In this document: one piece after another, positions 25,094 through 36,469 of the stretch
Layout of the letters: each line of letters opens with the position of its first letter
Numbering within the stretch: position 1 is the first letter of the stretch
NCBI GenBank assembly: GCA_964017195.1
Contig: OZ024890.1
Location: 65,956,367 to 66,020,366 of the forward strand
Length of the DNA stretch: 64,000 nt
DNA from: Siderastrea radians
Lineage: Eukaryota; Cnidaria; Anthozoa; Scleractinia; Rhizangiidae
Direction of reading: 5' to 3'
Notes under the pieces: model-generated
The model's input: only the letters and a program-made list of their open reading frames with translations
What the model was told of the DNA's origin: nothing
Database searches by the model: none
Program-made: the position numbers and the translations under genes

Positions 25094-27464
25094 TTTCACA
25101 TTGTTTCTCGTGACAGCTTGAGCTTCTGACTTTAGTCGGAGTTGGGCTGGCAGTCACCTCATGTAATACCGGGCTGAAATTCAGATCTCTCTGAAGCGAG
25201 CCAGTTCGGTTTATCAGGCCAGCCTTGCTAATGTAATCGGCCCCTTAAGGTAATTATCCTAGGTAAATCGCATTTTTAGCGATCCTAAGCATGTAAACAG
25301 CTTAATTCCTTTTTTTTCTGATATAGTCTTGTGACCCGGGCCTGCACTCACATGCATCTCCCTTTTGTTTCCCTGCAATTCTGTCTTCATGGCGGAGTAG
25401 TCTTCCAGTTCATTTGACATGTATTTGTGATTTATTTATTGGCAGGCAACTTTTGATAAAAGGTTGGAGTCTTGGCAGCTCGAAAATGAAAAATTGACAC
25501 GGGAAGCCTGCGACGGTCTTCTAAAGCGTCTGAAAGAGGAGCACTTAGATCCAATCCTCGCTCGTCTTCACGGAGAGGAAGGGGCGAAAGTATCATTTGA
25601 GGATATCCTTGAGGGATACAACAGGATTGAACAGGATTACAAAATCCGTGCCACTGGCGCTAAAGATGTTTGTGCTGCTGTATTCTTCGAGTTTCATCCG
25701 GTAAAAATAACTTTTTTATTAGGTACCTAGAAGTTACAAAATAAAATACAAACTCCAGTTCTTGCCAGTCTGATTTGCAGAATTCAAACATCTTTGAACA
25801 CTTATATGTATTAGGTACTGATGGAATAAATGCAGCAATACTTGGGAGTATTGCGGCAACTAAAGGACTTTGACGAATATAAAACTACAGAAATTGCTGC
25901 AAGAGCCTATCAAGAGCAGGAAAAGATGAGACTTGAGGTAAGAGTATCAGTAAGCTGTGCAAAGGGAGGCAAACAGACGGAGCCAATACCCATTTGTTAA
26001 TTTCTTTTTTCGAGTTAAGCCGAGAACTTCGACAGGAAGATCCCACTTCAACGCAACGCTTGATCTGAATTCAATGTCATATAAATATTGAGTTCAGGAA
26101 ACCTTTTAACCTTCTTTAGCGGACTCGTAAAAGCGATCATACCATTCTGGCAAACTAATGGATTGTTTGTTTTCATAGATATGTGAAATACTTTTAAGCT
26201 TCTTATCTTGTGGCTTTTTAAAACGAAATAATTGAGTTAGGCGAAAACATTAAGTAACTTCTTATTGCTTGGTTGAAGAGGAATAGTCGTTTAGCCTTTT
26301 CATGGTGAAAAAGGGTCGTCTTCCTTAGAAACTGTGGGACTTGAATTCTAATCAGGATCGGGTTCCACAAAAGTTTACATTTTTTAATTCCTTATAGCTC
26401 AGAAAAACTCTTACAAACTGGTTACTTCCTGAATGAGTTCCATGTAAGGAATCCCCCTGCATGCGTAAATAGAATAGATGCGTTTTTCAATATTCAATTC
26501 GATATTACATATCAGATTATTACTGTTTTTTTTAAGGAGGAACACGCCCGTTTGCAACAAGAAAATCGCGAACGGCAGATGGAAGTAAGAACCAACAGTT
26601 TTATGTGTAGTTTTAAGTTTAAAAAATGCTAGATACATGTTAATATGTGTTAGAGGTTGAAATCTTTTAACGTCTAACACGCGCACACATCTAATTAAAC
26701 AAAGTTATCATACAAAAATTAAAAACAAAAAAACAAAAGGAATAATCAAGCATACAATTTACATACTTACATTTTAATAATTCTTTAAAGCCCTCATGCA
26801 CTACGGTGTAATAGTTCAATTTTGATGGCAACTGAGCTGATATTCAGAAGCTAACGTTTCATACTGCGTTTTTTCGCATAAATAGGTTTCCATCCACCAT
26901 TCCTTAGTTAGTTAAGGTTTGGCGATTCTCCTTCTCTTTCTGTTTTAATTGGGAAACACAACGTTGAAAATATTGGCAGCAGGGGGAGGTGTGGAAAAAT
27001 TGCCAACCAGACCTAGGGCAGCAACTCAACAGTATGATGTCTAAGTATAAATTACCAAAACGTAAGGCTGGCTAAGCTAGTATGTATTGTTTTTAAAACA
27101 GATGGAAATGCTGCAAACAAAATTTGAAGAGGAAGGAAAGAGACTCCGTGAGCAGATGGAAGCAGATGTAAAGGCTCAACGAGATCAAATGGATAACATG
27201 CTGAAGGCCAGCATGAAGAAGGCTGAAGAAGAACGAAAAGCTTTCATGCATGAAAACCAAGCATTAAACGCAAGGCTCGGAGAAATGCAAAAGTCAAATG
27301 ATGAAATGCAGCGAATGATGGAGAGCTTGAAAATGCAGCTACTGCAAAACCAGAGCAGGCAGCAAGAAGTTAGAAAGCCTGGATTCTTTGACAAAGCACT
27401 GCAAGTGGTGACTGGTTTAGGGACCATTGCTGGAGTCGTTTCATCCAGGTGTAGTGTTATGTAA
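18900..27464 (+). CDS. guanylate-binding-protein-like large GTPase, copy 2 (10 coding exons)
   Basis: Proposed exons are 18900-19056, 21524-21681, 21800-21972, 22319-22505, 22625-22883, 24107-24402, 25446-25700, 25836-25937, 26537-26584 and 27102-27464. Every intron phase equals that of copy 1. Joined they are in frame, 665 residues. Motifs are GAYRRGKS (62-69), DSEG (118-121) and LLRD (203-206), with a C-terminal CSVM CaaX box after a coiled-coil-like last exon half the length of that in copy 1. The switch threonine of copy 1 is Asn here (residue 92, PENMGIW), which may weaken Mg-GTP handling. Exon 8 has a choice of acceptors: the one aligned with copy 1 (25814) would include an in-frame TAA, while one 21 bases downstream (25835) avoids it. 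The start at 18900 sits ten codons before the conserved IPLCLPNN segment and is plausible. Confidence 0.82.
19299..21220. repeat. composite repeat element with inverted ends, in intron 1 of GBP-like copy 2
   Basis: The left end TAACCCTATTCTGCCTG and the right end CAGGCCGAAAAGGGTTTA are imperfect inverted copies. Each is followed on the inside by a long G or C run and a GGGCACA/TGTGCCC core. The body contains a 120-bp duplication (19861 and 19981 start the same sequence) and the TCGA-rich satellite. A related end occurs at 28553. Confidence 0.55.
20035..20815. repeat. TCGA-rich tandem satellite with 115- and 135-bp units
   Basis: Six copies of the block starting TACCCTCCCTGTTCGCC begin at 20056, 20191, 20326, 20441, 20556 and 20691, giving spacings of 135, 135, 115, 115 and 135. 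The 20-base length steps fall in the flanking run of GAATCGACTC-like decamers, which is itself palindromic. ORFs across it are artefacts of the repeat. Confidence 0.85.
21973..22318 (+). promoter_or_regulatory. U12-type-like intron of GBP-like copy 2
   Basis: This is the equivalent of the copy 1 intron starting at 5228. The donor is GTATCTTTT, and a branch-like TTTCTTAATC (about 22299-22308) lies about 12 bases before the AG at 22317-22318. Joining 21972 to 22319 gives Asp-Phe-Ile-Val-Lys, identical to copy 1. The signals are weaker than in copy 1, so a shift toward the major spliceosome is possible. Confidence 0.55.
22971..23158. mobile_element. foldback element with about 83-bp arms in intron 5 of GBP-like copy 2
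   Basis: The left arm (22971-23053) and right arm (23074-23158) are near-perfect reverse complements, joined by a 20-base loop containing GAGCCGCAGGCGAG. The arms begin AACAAATTGACGTCAG and end CTGACGTCAATTTGTT. A partial relative of the arm recurs at about 23625-23690, so 22971-23690 may be a larger nested insertion. Confidence 0.65.
25046..25097. repeat. (ATTT)n microsatellite
   Basis: This is an uninterrupted run of about thirteen TTTA units inside an intron of GBP-like copy 2. Confidence 0.9.
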
Positions 27465-27743
27465 ACCCTGTGAAAGCTACGCAAGATTTTTCTCCTTTAT
27501 GATTAGAACTTTGATTTTTATGATGCACCAGTCTATAATGCAGTGGTCCGCAAGTGATTCCTTAAGTGTCACCTGACTGGCCACTTTAGAAACAATTACT
27601 TTTTTTGATTGAATGTAATCAATGCTCTTTATCTTCTTTCCAAATTTACATCGTCTACCCAGAGGCAGAGTCCTCTATTTTTTGCAACAAGATGAAACTC
27701 GTAGTCCTGTTTGGCCCGAAGTGATTTTACATGCACCACGACC

Positions 27744-27807
27744 GCAAGTGGTGACCGGATTAGGGACCATTGCTGGAGCCGTTTCATCCAAGTGTAGTGT
27801 TATGTGA
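27744..27807 (+). pseudogene. duplicated 3' tail of GBP-like copy 2 last exon
   Basis: This stretch repeats the last 64 coding bases of copy 2 (27401-27464) with six or so substitutions and ends in the same Cys-Ser-Val-Met followed by a stop. The similarity continues into the 3' flank (27579-27606 resembles 27937-27963), so a segment of about 350 bp was duplicated in tandem. It has no acceptor directly in front and is probably untranslated, unless it serves as an alternative terminal exon. Confidence 0.6.
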
Positions 27808-28063
27808 ACACTGTGAAACCTATGCAAGAAATACTCTTTTCCCCTTTGTGATTTTAATGAAAACCTAGATTTGTAGAATGTGCCGGTCTGACGTATTAGT
27901 ATTTGTCCGAAATCGATTCCTGAAGTTTTACCTGTCTGGCCACTTAGAAAACAATTACTTTTTTCGGTTCAAGGCCAAATTATGCTCGTTAACTTCAATT
28001 CATTCCAAATTTGTCCAGCCAGAAGTAGAGTTTAAGGTAGAGTTCCCTGCTAGTTACAACTAG

Positions 28064-29680
28064 GCGATTCTTATACAGGTGTAGCGAAGTCCCGTGTTCC
28101 CCTAATAAGCGATTGTACTAAGAATGTAGGTTAATCAAATATTGAAATAAATTGCTTGTTATTCCCTTAGTCTTTCCGTGGTCAATATCAGTTGAATTAA
28201 GCGTGTCTTTGTTTGTTCTCGATAGCGATTCCCTATTTCAATTCATTTGGCGGACATATTTTGGCATTTTGCAACAGTTAAAGGGCGGATAAACATAAAG
28301 ACCTATAGCAGCTTCTGTCTGTTACCAATCTTTATGTTATTTGCCAGTTAAGGATTTCAAAATAACATACTATACCATGCGTAAATTGCGAGACCTGCAA
28401 CCACGAATGTTATATGCCGTCATTGTTCTGTACTCTTCTGTAATTCATGCTTGCTATCCACTGGTTTGGTATATACTAAAACAGTTATTCACCGAAGTGC
28501 AGGTAAAGAGTGGTAAATCTTTACGTCGTCGTTAAATATACCTAGTGAAATTTAACCCTATTAAGCCTGGGCTATTTGGGTTTTGTTTTTCGTTTCTGAG
28601 CTTGTGGTGCGCGTGTGTCTGGTGTGAAAAAGGGTGCGGGGTGGGGGGGGGGGACACATTCCCTATTCTTATCTCCGAGAATATTAAAGTTCTGCAACAA
28701 AACTTCGTGGTAGATACTTGATGACGTCATATGATGTTGGAAGTACGTCACGATTTCCAAAATGGCAGCCTTCTTGGGATTTCTCTCTTTTTTTTTTTCC
28801 AAAACGTTGCAAACCAATTACTGTTGCCTAAATGTCACGAAAAGCAATCAAAGAATACTCGTATGGTTTAAGAAATTAAAATTTAGCGAAGAGAATATAA
28901 AAATATTCATTTCAAATAGTAAAATTCAAAATTTTGAGGAACTCTTGTTACTGTTGTCTTTAGTAAACTGTTTTATTGTTATAATGTCTATCAGCTGTGC
29001 AGAATTTGGCCTACAGAATTTTGAGTGGTACATGGAGATACAACCACGTCACTACTGTATTGAAAGAGCTTAATCGCTTCCAGAAGCTGGCCGGCGTTAT
29101 CACCGAAGTGCCACGCTTTTCTTCAAGTGTAAATGCATGACGTTTTTTGCTCGATCCGTTCTTTTTTACCTTCAAATGTATTGATCACACAAACATCAGT
29201 AATTGCACCTCTGGAATCTCCCTGTAATTGAACTTTCTCTATTCAAAACTACTTCTGACCAAAGAATGTTTTATTATGGACCGAACTGTCACTCTCTGGA
29301 ATTCCGTTGAACCTATCCTAAATCTACGTCTTTAAAAAAGTTTTAGGGTTCAAGCTACTTACTCAGTGTTTTTGAATTCTGAATTTGTTATTTTTTCACG
29401 TAGTTTTATAGTAGTTTTATTTAGTGATTATTACCTAAAAGCCCATTTGAGGAAAGATAATTTGTATGTAAATTACCTGTCAAAATGTGGTTGCCATGGC
29501 AACATCACAGGATCAACGCCGTTTTATACTAAATTGTTTCCAGAAAAAGGAAAAGTCACAAAGACAAAGTGTGGGAGTTAAGGAACTGAATATCACGCTA
29601 AAGTTTTACATGTACTTAATATGGAGTAGAGTATTATAGAGGTTACAATATCACCAAAGATAATCACCGTTACAGCTGCT
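28064..29680. other. intergenic DNA with a repeat end
   Basis: At 28553 a TAACCCTATTAAGCCTGGG sequence followed by a G run resembles the end of the 19299-21220 composite element. A perfect CCATGGCAAC block near 29492 also echoes that element (near 21046), so a diverged copy probably spans 28553 to about 29540. No gene was supported. Confidence 0.4.
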
Positions 29681-29681
29681 G

Positions 29682-29683
<2 letters not shown>

Positions 29684-29722
<39 letters not shown>
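29684..29722. repeat. (AATC)n microsatellite
   Basis: Ten tandem CAAT units lie in the spacer before the zinc-ribbon gene. Confidence 0.85.
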
Positions 29723-29726
<4 letters not shown>

Positions 29727-30017
29727 CCTTTATTTACACACGATGACAAAATGGGCCACTCCTGTCAAAATATTTTCAACAAACGTTGAAACGTTTAAAC
29801 AAATTATGCGTCTTCTAGAATACACACGGCCACTTTTCCAATACGTATACCTGCCTCCCCTGACCCTTATGCCGGGTTAATAGGCAACCAAAACTCGGCT
29901 TTGAAGATGCAAGGATGATCGGACAGCTAGTGTTTGGATAATTTTGCTCCATAATTTGTTCTGACAAAACTAACCTCATCGGAGGGTTAAAATCTACGAT
30001 GGCCCACAAGAGACACG

Positions 30018-30215
30018 CTGCAAGCAAAAAAGAAACCACCCAAACAAAAAAGAAAACACGCAAATAAAACAGAAACCACGCAAATAAAAAAGAAACCACG
30101 CAAACAAAAAAGAAAACGCAAACAAAAAAACAGAAACCACGCACACAAAACAGAAACCACGCAAACAAAACAGAAACCACGCACACAAAGTAGAAACCAC
30201 GCAAACAAAAAAGAA
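30018..30215. repeat. 20-bp minisatellite upstream of the zinc-ribbon gene
   Basis: About ten imperfect copies of a unit like GAAACCACGCAAACAAAAAA occur. The minus strand is open in all frames and appears to encode Cys/Phe/Val-rich proteins, but these are translations of the repeat. The array ends 130 bp before the ATG at 30348 and may overlap the promoter. Confidence 0.8.
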
Positions 30216-30347
30216 ACTCGTTCCCAGAGCCCTTGCGGATTTTTTGTGTTGTTTCGCTGACCAAAGTAATCGCGGTTGGGGAGAGTGTTTCCCGCCAAGC
30301 GTTGTGTGGTCGACCGTACGAAGCGTGTTCGATGAAGAGTTTAGAAG

Positions 30348-30977
30348 ATGTTCTGCTCACTCTGTGGGTCTGAATTGATCACTGATGCTAAATTTTGTCA
30401 CCTCTGTGGGTCGGCAAATGGAACAAATGAAGACAACCCCACTCTTAGTGTGATAGAAGCCGCCCAATCGGCCAAGAAGCGCCCTAGCTCTGTCCTCACT
30501 TTTGATGACTACAGAGAGCGTAAAGGACAAGAACGAAGATCAAGATTTGGGGGAAAGAAACCGAAGAAAGAGAAGAATGAGAAAGTTAACGAAGTCACGA
30601 TTCAGATCGGCCTGATACGATTGAAAGATGGTGAACTGAAGGTGATTCGTGGGTCGACCCTACCGCTGAAAGTTACAGAAACAATAGGTGCTCCCGAGCT
30701 ACTTCAGAAAGGAAGCGAAAAGATGGTGAAGTTTAACAAAGATTTAGCGTCTGGTGGGGGTTTTACTTTGCTATATCCAGATAGAACGGAAGTGAAAAAC
30801 CTACCTGGAAGCACGGAAGCGTTCACTCTCAACCGTTACCGAGAAGAATTGGGGAAGCCGTACGCTCGTATAACGTTATACATCTGCAAGACTCTCGCCA
30901 TCTTGGATTCGATGTTTCTGAAAACATACAATAGCGACGATAGTGACACCGAATTGCCTTCTTATGAAGAGGTGTGA
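30348..30977 (+). CDS. single-exon zinc-ribbon protein, family unknown
   Basis: This intact 209-residue ORF has no obvious intron. Residues 3-20 form a zinc ribbon (CSLCGSEL then CHLCGS, two CxxC knuckles 11 residues apart). A basic linker follows (about 60-85, with a GGKKPKKEK run), then a folded-looking domain (85-180), and an acidic C-terminus ending LPSYEEV. The zinc ribbon suggests nucleic-acid or protein binding. The central SSVLTFDDYRERKGQER segment is one I associate, without certainty, with expanded invertebrate and fish proteins that also carry HECT-like domains. The absence of introns fits a retrocopy or a gene-family expansion. No molecular function is assigned. Confidence 0.6.
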   Translation: MFCSLCGSELITDAKFCHLCGSANGTNEDNPTLSVIEAAQSAKKRPSSVLTFDDYRERKGQERRSRFGGKKPKKEKNEKVNEVTIQIGLIRLKDGELKVIRGSTLPLKVTETIGAPELLQKGSEKMVKFNKDLASGGGFTLLYPDRTEVKNLPGSTEAFTLNRYREELGKPYARITLYICKTLAILDSMFLKTYNSDDSDTELPSYEEV

Positions 30978-31129
30978 ACATGTTTTAAATTATAGTTCTG
31001 AACTTCTTACTCAGTGCCATGGCCCTGGTTGAGGTATACAATACTGTATTTCTTGTGTGAGGTTGGAAGGGGTGGAGGGGGAAGTTGAGCTGTTTGTTGT
31101 GTCTTGGGCTTTTACTTTCCTGATTACCC

Positions 31130-31330
31130 GGGGGGGAGGTACTTGACCCATGTTTGGGTATAGGGCTGCCGCTGAAACCCTGACTGTGTTTAGGACAAAA
31201 AAAGCCTTAAAATAATACCTATCCTCTGTAGGACAACACCCTTCATTTTCGGTCCCTGTTTAGGACAAATGACAAAATACACACCCTGTTTAGGACAGTC
31301 ATATGGCCATATGAGGGAGTACCCCCTAAG
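31130..31330. repeat. short dispersed repeat with TTTAGGACA motifs
   Basis: Four imperfect copies of CTGTTTAGGACAA lie within about 120 bases, next to a CCCGGGGGGGAGGTACTT head. This looks like a small non-coding dispersed repeat. Confidence 0.35.
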
Positions 31331-31902
31331 TTTGTGCCAAAGTGTTTAATTTTCCTTTGCCAAATAATTATTGTGAATCATTGTGAAGGACTTCAATACT
31401 TTCATTCTAGAATACTGCAATTTTCAAACAAAGTGAGAATCAGCATTATTATTTTATTGATTGCTTCCCAACCACTTGTGTTGGTATATAGCATCAGGGT
31501 TTTCAATAGGAATCTGAATAGGTGGCAAAATTGTAGGAGTAGGTGGAGAATGAACTACTCGCACCGAAGTTGCGAAATCCTAGTGGTGTCCGGGGGTATG
31601 CTCCCCCTAAAAATTTTGAAAATTTGGGACTCTTAGAATGCATTTCCTGCATTCTGGAGCAAGAATTAGGGTATTTGAACAGAAAAGGAAACAAAAATCG
31701 CCACTGAAATTACTCAGAATGTAGGGAAGATTCTTTTGTTTTTCCTGAATAAATCTTGGCCGATCCAAAGCTCGTGTTTTGTGGCGAATGTTTCTCATGT
31801 TAGTCGTATGAGGTAATTTCTCAATCAAATGGGAGGTGAGTTCATGTGGAATAGCTGGCAGTTTCGCAGCCTTCCGGCCTTTTTGAAAACCCTGTCGCAT
31901 AG

Positions 31903-31946
31903 ATAATAATAATTATAGTAATAATAATAATAATAATTATAATAAT
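31903..31946. repeat. (AAT)n microsatellite
   Basis: This is an imperfect run of AAT/ATT trinucleotides. Confidence 0.8.
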
Positions 31947-31994
31947 TAGATCCACACCACACCCTCAACCATGCAGATTTGCTGAAGAATTGAT

Positions 31995-32938
31995 TTGAAC
32001 GAATACTCAGCTGTTGCCCCACACAAACTACTGATTAGTAGGATAATGACTGACATAATTAACATAGCATTGTTTGAAACACAGTTGATGACGGTGACAG
32101 GAGAAATGCAAGGTGAAGAGAGCAGTGCAGAAGAGAACAACACAAGCACAAACCATATAGCCACAACCCATACAGTCACGAGCTTTAGCCATACAGCCAT
32201 TGCTCACACAACTGCCAGAAATGCAGCAACCACCAGGACAACTGCAAGTGACTGTGTTGTCACAAATTGCGCAAGCACCACCCAAGCAGACCTAGCCAAC
32301 CCAGATACTAACAATGAAGCTGTGGACAGCTCAGACACCACAGGTCAGTAAGAAGGTATTACTGTTTTATGAAGGGAATTCGTCTTATGTTCATCTATGA
32401 GGACTCCTTTTGAGTATGATGTATGTTTTATTGTAGACAGTGAAGTGGTTTAGTGGTAATATTTACTCTTGGAACAATACAACAAGATATTGAGAGTACA
32501 TTTCGAATTTTACAAATTTTTATTTTGTAAAATGTATTTTATTTTGTTTACAAAATTTTACGAATTTTTATTTGTGAATCATTGCAGGCACCTTTGACTC
32601 CTGTGCAAGCATGCACATCTATAAAAAGTCAACATTATTAAATACCCCTTTGTTCTGATCCTGGTTAGGTCAAATGTCCATCCCAAGTTGAGATAGAGGT
32701 TCACTTTCTGGCAGTCAGCTTAAATATTTTGGGGTGTTTAACCCAGTTTAATTATATGGTATCTTTCAAGGTCCTTTTTTTATTTATGATTTTCTGGTCT
32801 GTTTCAGCAGTGACCAATGCAGTTTTGGACCTCACTCATTGTCCTACCCAGACAATTAGTTTGCACAGGGCTGTACTGAAGGACAGTATGATAGAGGCGT
32901 TTAAAAATCCTGAAATTCTACACACGTGCGAGTCATAG
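31995..32938 (+). CDS. possible two-exon gene, Thr-rich then HECT-family-like tail
   Basis: Exon 31995-32343 (donor GTCAGT) ends in phase 1, and exon 32808-32938 (acceptor TTTCAG) begins with the two bases that complete the codon. Joined they give 159 residues. The first half is rich in Thr, Ala and His with no fold evident. The second half ends LHRAVLKDSMIEAFKNPEIL and a short tail, which resembles a segment seen before HECT-like domains in invertebrate and fish G2E3-like proteins. That comparison is from memory only. It could be a truncated relative of such a gene, perhaps linked to the zinc-ribbon gene 1 kb upstream. The start is the first ATG and is uncertain. Confidence 0.35.
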
Positions 32939-33539
32939 CGTTTCGAGGAAAGGAGATAATTTTGACAACCTGCTGTCAGTTAGCTGGGACGTGTATTTAT
33001 TTACTGTGAAAATAATGCTGAACAAAAGTTGTACAGTCTCTTCACTGTCTCTTGTTAACTACTTGCCACATTGTTTGAATCCTCTGCACGAAACAGATAA
33101 TGATACGTATACAAGCGATATGAATAGTCCTTGTGATGATAATAAGACTCTGGATTTGCCTACAGCAGTACCGTAACACGTTATTCGCAAACCGGTTTGT
33201 CTAGCCTACGACATTGAACTTCAATTTTAGTGTAATATTATTTATTTTTAATTGATTATTGTATTTTATTTTCGGCGTTATTATCACAGAAGTGCATCTC
33301 TGAAATCGAAGGTGAAATAAAGTTGCCGATGATAATAATGATGATATATAGTGATCCACATCTATTCCACACACACACATGCATAGGAAGTAAATGCAGT
33401 TAATAAACACAAGGAATGCCAAAATTGTTGCATATGCAGGCCAATTCTTGATCATGCACAGAATCGCTTTAATCAAACGTTATGTTTTATAAATGGTCCG
33501 TGAGAGCAGTGATGCAATTTAAAGCCATAATCATATATA
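32939..33539. other. spacer, no gene supported
   Basis: AT-rich DNA with short ORFs only. An AATAAA-like signal occurs near 33318, downstream of the possible gene ending at 32938. Confidence 0.35.
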
Positions 33540-33800
33540 TCATGTTTTAACACAACCGAGCACGTTGTTACTTTAGAGGTATCATGTTAAAGAGTAAACA
33601 TTTGAGTCAAGTTTGATAGCCCTAAACCGTAAAGAATAAACAAACATTTGAGAAAACATTTGAGTAAACACAAGGCATTTGAGAATTTTTACAAATATTT
33701 GACATGCAAAATCACACGACAGACACGTTATATATGTCGTCTGCAGTAACCTCTATAGAAGCTTTTCACGCATAAAACCACAATGTAATCAAACATTGTT
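33540..33800. repeat. left arm of a long-range inverted repeat
   Basis: The sequence is the diverged reverse complement of 37630-37820. Shared landmarks are the CATAAAACCACAATGTAA and TTACATTGTGGTTTTA blocks, the TCGTGTGATTTTGCA block and the TAACAACGTG block. The arms enclose about 3.8 kb that includes a separate TIR element. Confidence 0.55.
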
Positions 33801-35231
33801 TGACATCTTCTTTTAAATAATTCTGTCCCTGTAGAACATGCTCGACTGACAGATGCCATCACGCATTTCTTACGAGCCGTTATACATGTCACTGGCTAGG
33901 TTATATTTGGGTATTCCGAGAAAGCTTTGTACTGGCGCCAAACTATTCGGATATAATTGCCCGCAGTACCGTTCCTCCCACAAAATGCTTACCTTATCTG
34001 TTTTTTTCCTAACATCCCATTACTCTTGTTTTCGTCTTAATAGAAAATAATAATGATTAAATCATTAAAAAAACCGACGACAACGATGATGATGATGAAG
34101 ATGATAATAATTTAACATCCGCGATATTGTTTTTTTATTATAAGAAGGAATTAGAAACGCACGAGAGGACACAAGCGCAGCGTGTATAAATATTCATTGC
34201 ATGTGAATAACCGTGAAATAGACCAGGAAAAACAAAATAAAACTGTTGCTTGTTGAAAGTTAATAACGACTGAAACTTGACCGAGATTCAGCCTTCTTAT
34301 CTAATAAAAGAAATGTTTGTTCAGCCTAAAACTCACTGGAACATCAAGAAGAATTATTATTCCAACGGTAATCAATGTAAGAGAAAAATCTGTAAGGGCA
34401 GTTTAGAAATATTTCTATTTATGCAAATTACGCACTTTTTGGCTGATTTGTGCTGCATTTTAGCAGTTTTTAAATATAAATATCTTAAAATAGCAGCCAC
34501 CTAGGAAGCTCAACGTACATTAAGAATGTTTTGATATCATAAAAAATCCTTCAACTGAAAAGAGAAAGTGTTACGTCTTATCTTTTTTGAAATATTGGAG
34601 AAAATTCCAGGAATGACCAAAATCAGTCCGTGAAAAAATGAATCATGATTTACATGAAAATGCTCTTACAGATTTTTCCCTAATTTTGCATACAACTTGT
34701 GTAGGTTAAGTAGTTCAAATAGTTCAAGTTTCGTCATAAAGTGTCTGACTAGTTTTCGAGATATTTTACATTATTTAAAATGGGGGGTTGTCCATTACCA
34801 TTACCATGGTGACAGCTGTTGCTAGGAAATCATAAACTTTGATCATTTGTTGAAAAGATGGTGTAGTATCAAGGAAATCGAAGTTTATAATTATCTTCTA
34901 TGTGAAATTATGACTTCAAAAGATACACTCCAAGGCCAAAAAAACTGTTGCGAACCTCCTTCAGTATTATACTCGCAGTTACACACCACTAAGGGACTTG
35001 TCAGAAATTAGCAGGGGGGAGGGGGGTGGGAATTTTAAATTGGGGGTTGGAAATGACGTGGCCCACCCCAGCAACAGAAACGGAATTTCCTAAACCCTCC
35101 CCTTGGGCTTGGCCGAAAATACCCTGACCCCCCCCCCCTCCCCCTTGTATAAATGATACCTGTAGCTCTTGCAATAACTGCAATATAGTTTTGAATGCAG
35201 GCGATTTACTCGAAAAAAGCAGGGATTTGGA

Positions 35232-36266
35232 TTGAAGTATTCCAATGGCGATACAGTTGGCAATATAAACACGATCCAGGTTCAGATCGGACAACAGCTT
35301 ACCAAGCATATGGGACTTCTCAGACCGTATCGACCACCTCCTGCATGGAAATCTACACCTATGGGATTCATTCCTCATCCAACTACAACAAGAGCTTTGT
35401 TTATGAATTCTTTTCTTCCTGAATTTTACAATGCAAAGTACAAGTACTGTAAAAATCCCAAACATTTTGTAAAACAATTTCATGGGACCGGAAGACAGCT
35501 TTACCAGTGGAAGCAGCAAATTGATGGTATAGAGAAACTCAGTAATAGACTCAATGATGAACAAAGAAAATCCTGCTGCAGCAGGAGCTGTTTTTGACAG
35601 TGATTATCCCTTGGATCCTAGTGATGATATCATAATTACAACAACATTGAAAAGGCCAAACAATTAACGTCAAAGCTGAGTTCTCTTGATGGTGACATTA
35701 AAAATATGGACAGCAAACTGTTCATTACTTTGGGGAAATTAACACCTGGAGAGGAAGCTACCCATAAGATATTTGAGCAACAAATTGGCAAAATCACCAT
35801 TCTCCAAACCAGAGTAAAAGATATTAACAACAACCTTATGGAATTGAAAGAAAAATGTTCAAGGCTCTTTACGGTGCAGTATTCCAAGCCAAAAAGCCAA
35901 AAAAGGAAACAAAAACAAAATAAAAGGAAAGCTACGAAAGCTAAAGCAATAAGAATGGAAGATAACTGCAAAAGAGTTATTGAAACCATTGCACCCCAGC
36001 ATCAGTCGCATGATGTTACAGAGCCCATTGGCCCATTATCCCTTCATTATGAAGGAATAAGTGGGCTCCTTAAGAAACAAAAGCCATATATCCAATTTGC
36101 CTTTGAGAAGGGATTGTTCATTAAAGAAGCACAGGATATCATCAAGCAATATCTATGCTTCAACCTAAATGAAAATGATGACGATGAAAGTGGTTATATC
36201 AGTGCTGATGACATAAATGATGATGATGAAGATGCTCATAGCAGCATTGATGGTTATGCTAAATAG
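35232..36266 (+). pseudogene. decayed gene inside the 34992-36672 element
   Basis: Two open frames look like pieces of one protein separated by a frameshift and a gap. 35232-35597 (121 codons) contains a Pro-rich segment and a helical end. 35706-36266 (186 codons) has a coiled-coil-like start, a lysine-rich basic patch (about residues 60-80) and a strongly acidic Asp-rich tail. No transposase triad was seen. It is probably a remnant of the element's own gene; function unknown. Confidence 0.4.
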
Positions 36267-36349
36267 TGATGAAGAGGATAGTGCAAAACTCTAAACAATA
36301 ACAATATTCACAATTTAAGGCATATGACAGTTTACTTTTTGCATTAATC

Positions 36350-36469
36350 CATAAACTGTGAAGTACTAACAAGAATTTAACAATAACATCTAATTATTAT
36401 ATATAACAATTGTTATATATAATAATTAGATGTTATTGTTAAATTCTTGTTAGTACTTAACAGTTTATG
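36350..36469. repeat. 120-bp palindrome without spacer
   Basis: The centre lies between 36409 and 36410. The inner 98 bases (36361-36458) are a perfect palindrome with no loop, and the next 11 bases on each side continue it with one mismatch. It sits inside the right half of the 34992-36672 element. Confidence 0.9.

Noticed and set aside
29815..30360. 181-codon minus-strand ORF, Cys/Phe/Val-rich, transmembrane-like
   Set aside because: It is a translation of the 20-bp minisatellite at 30018-30215; all three frames are open for the same reason.
35001..35564. 187-codon minus-strand ORF
   Set aside because: Antisense to the better-looking plus-strand frame and running into the G-rich TIR, which creates a Gly-rich tail.
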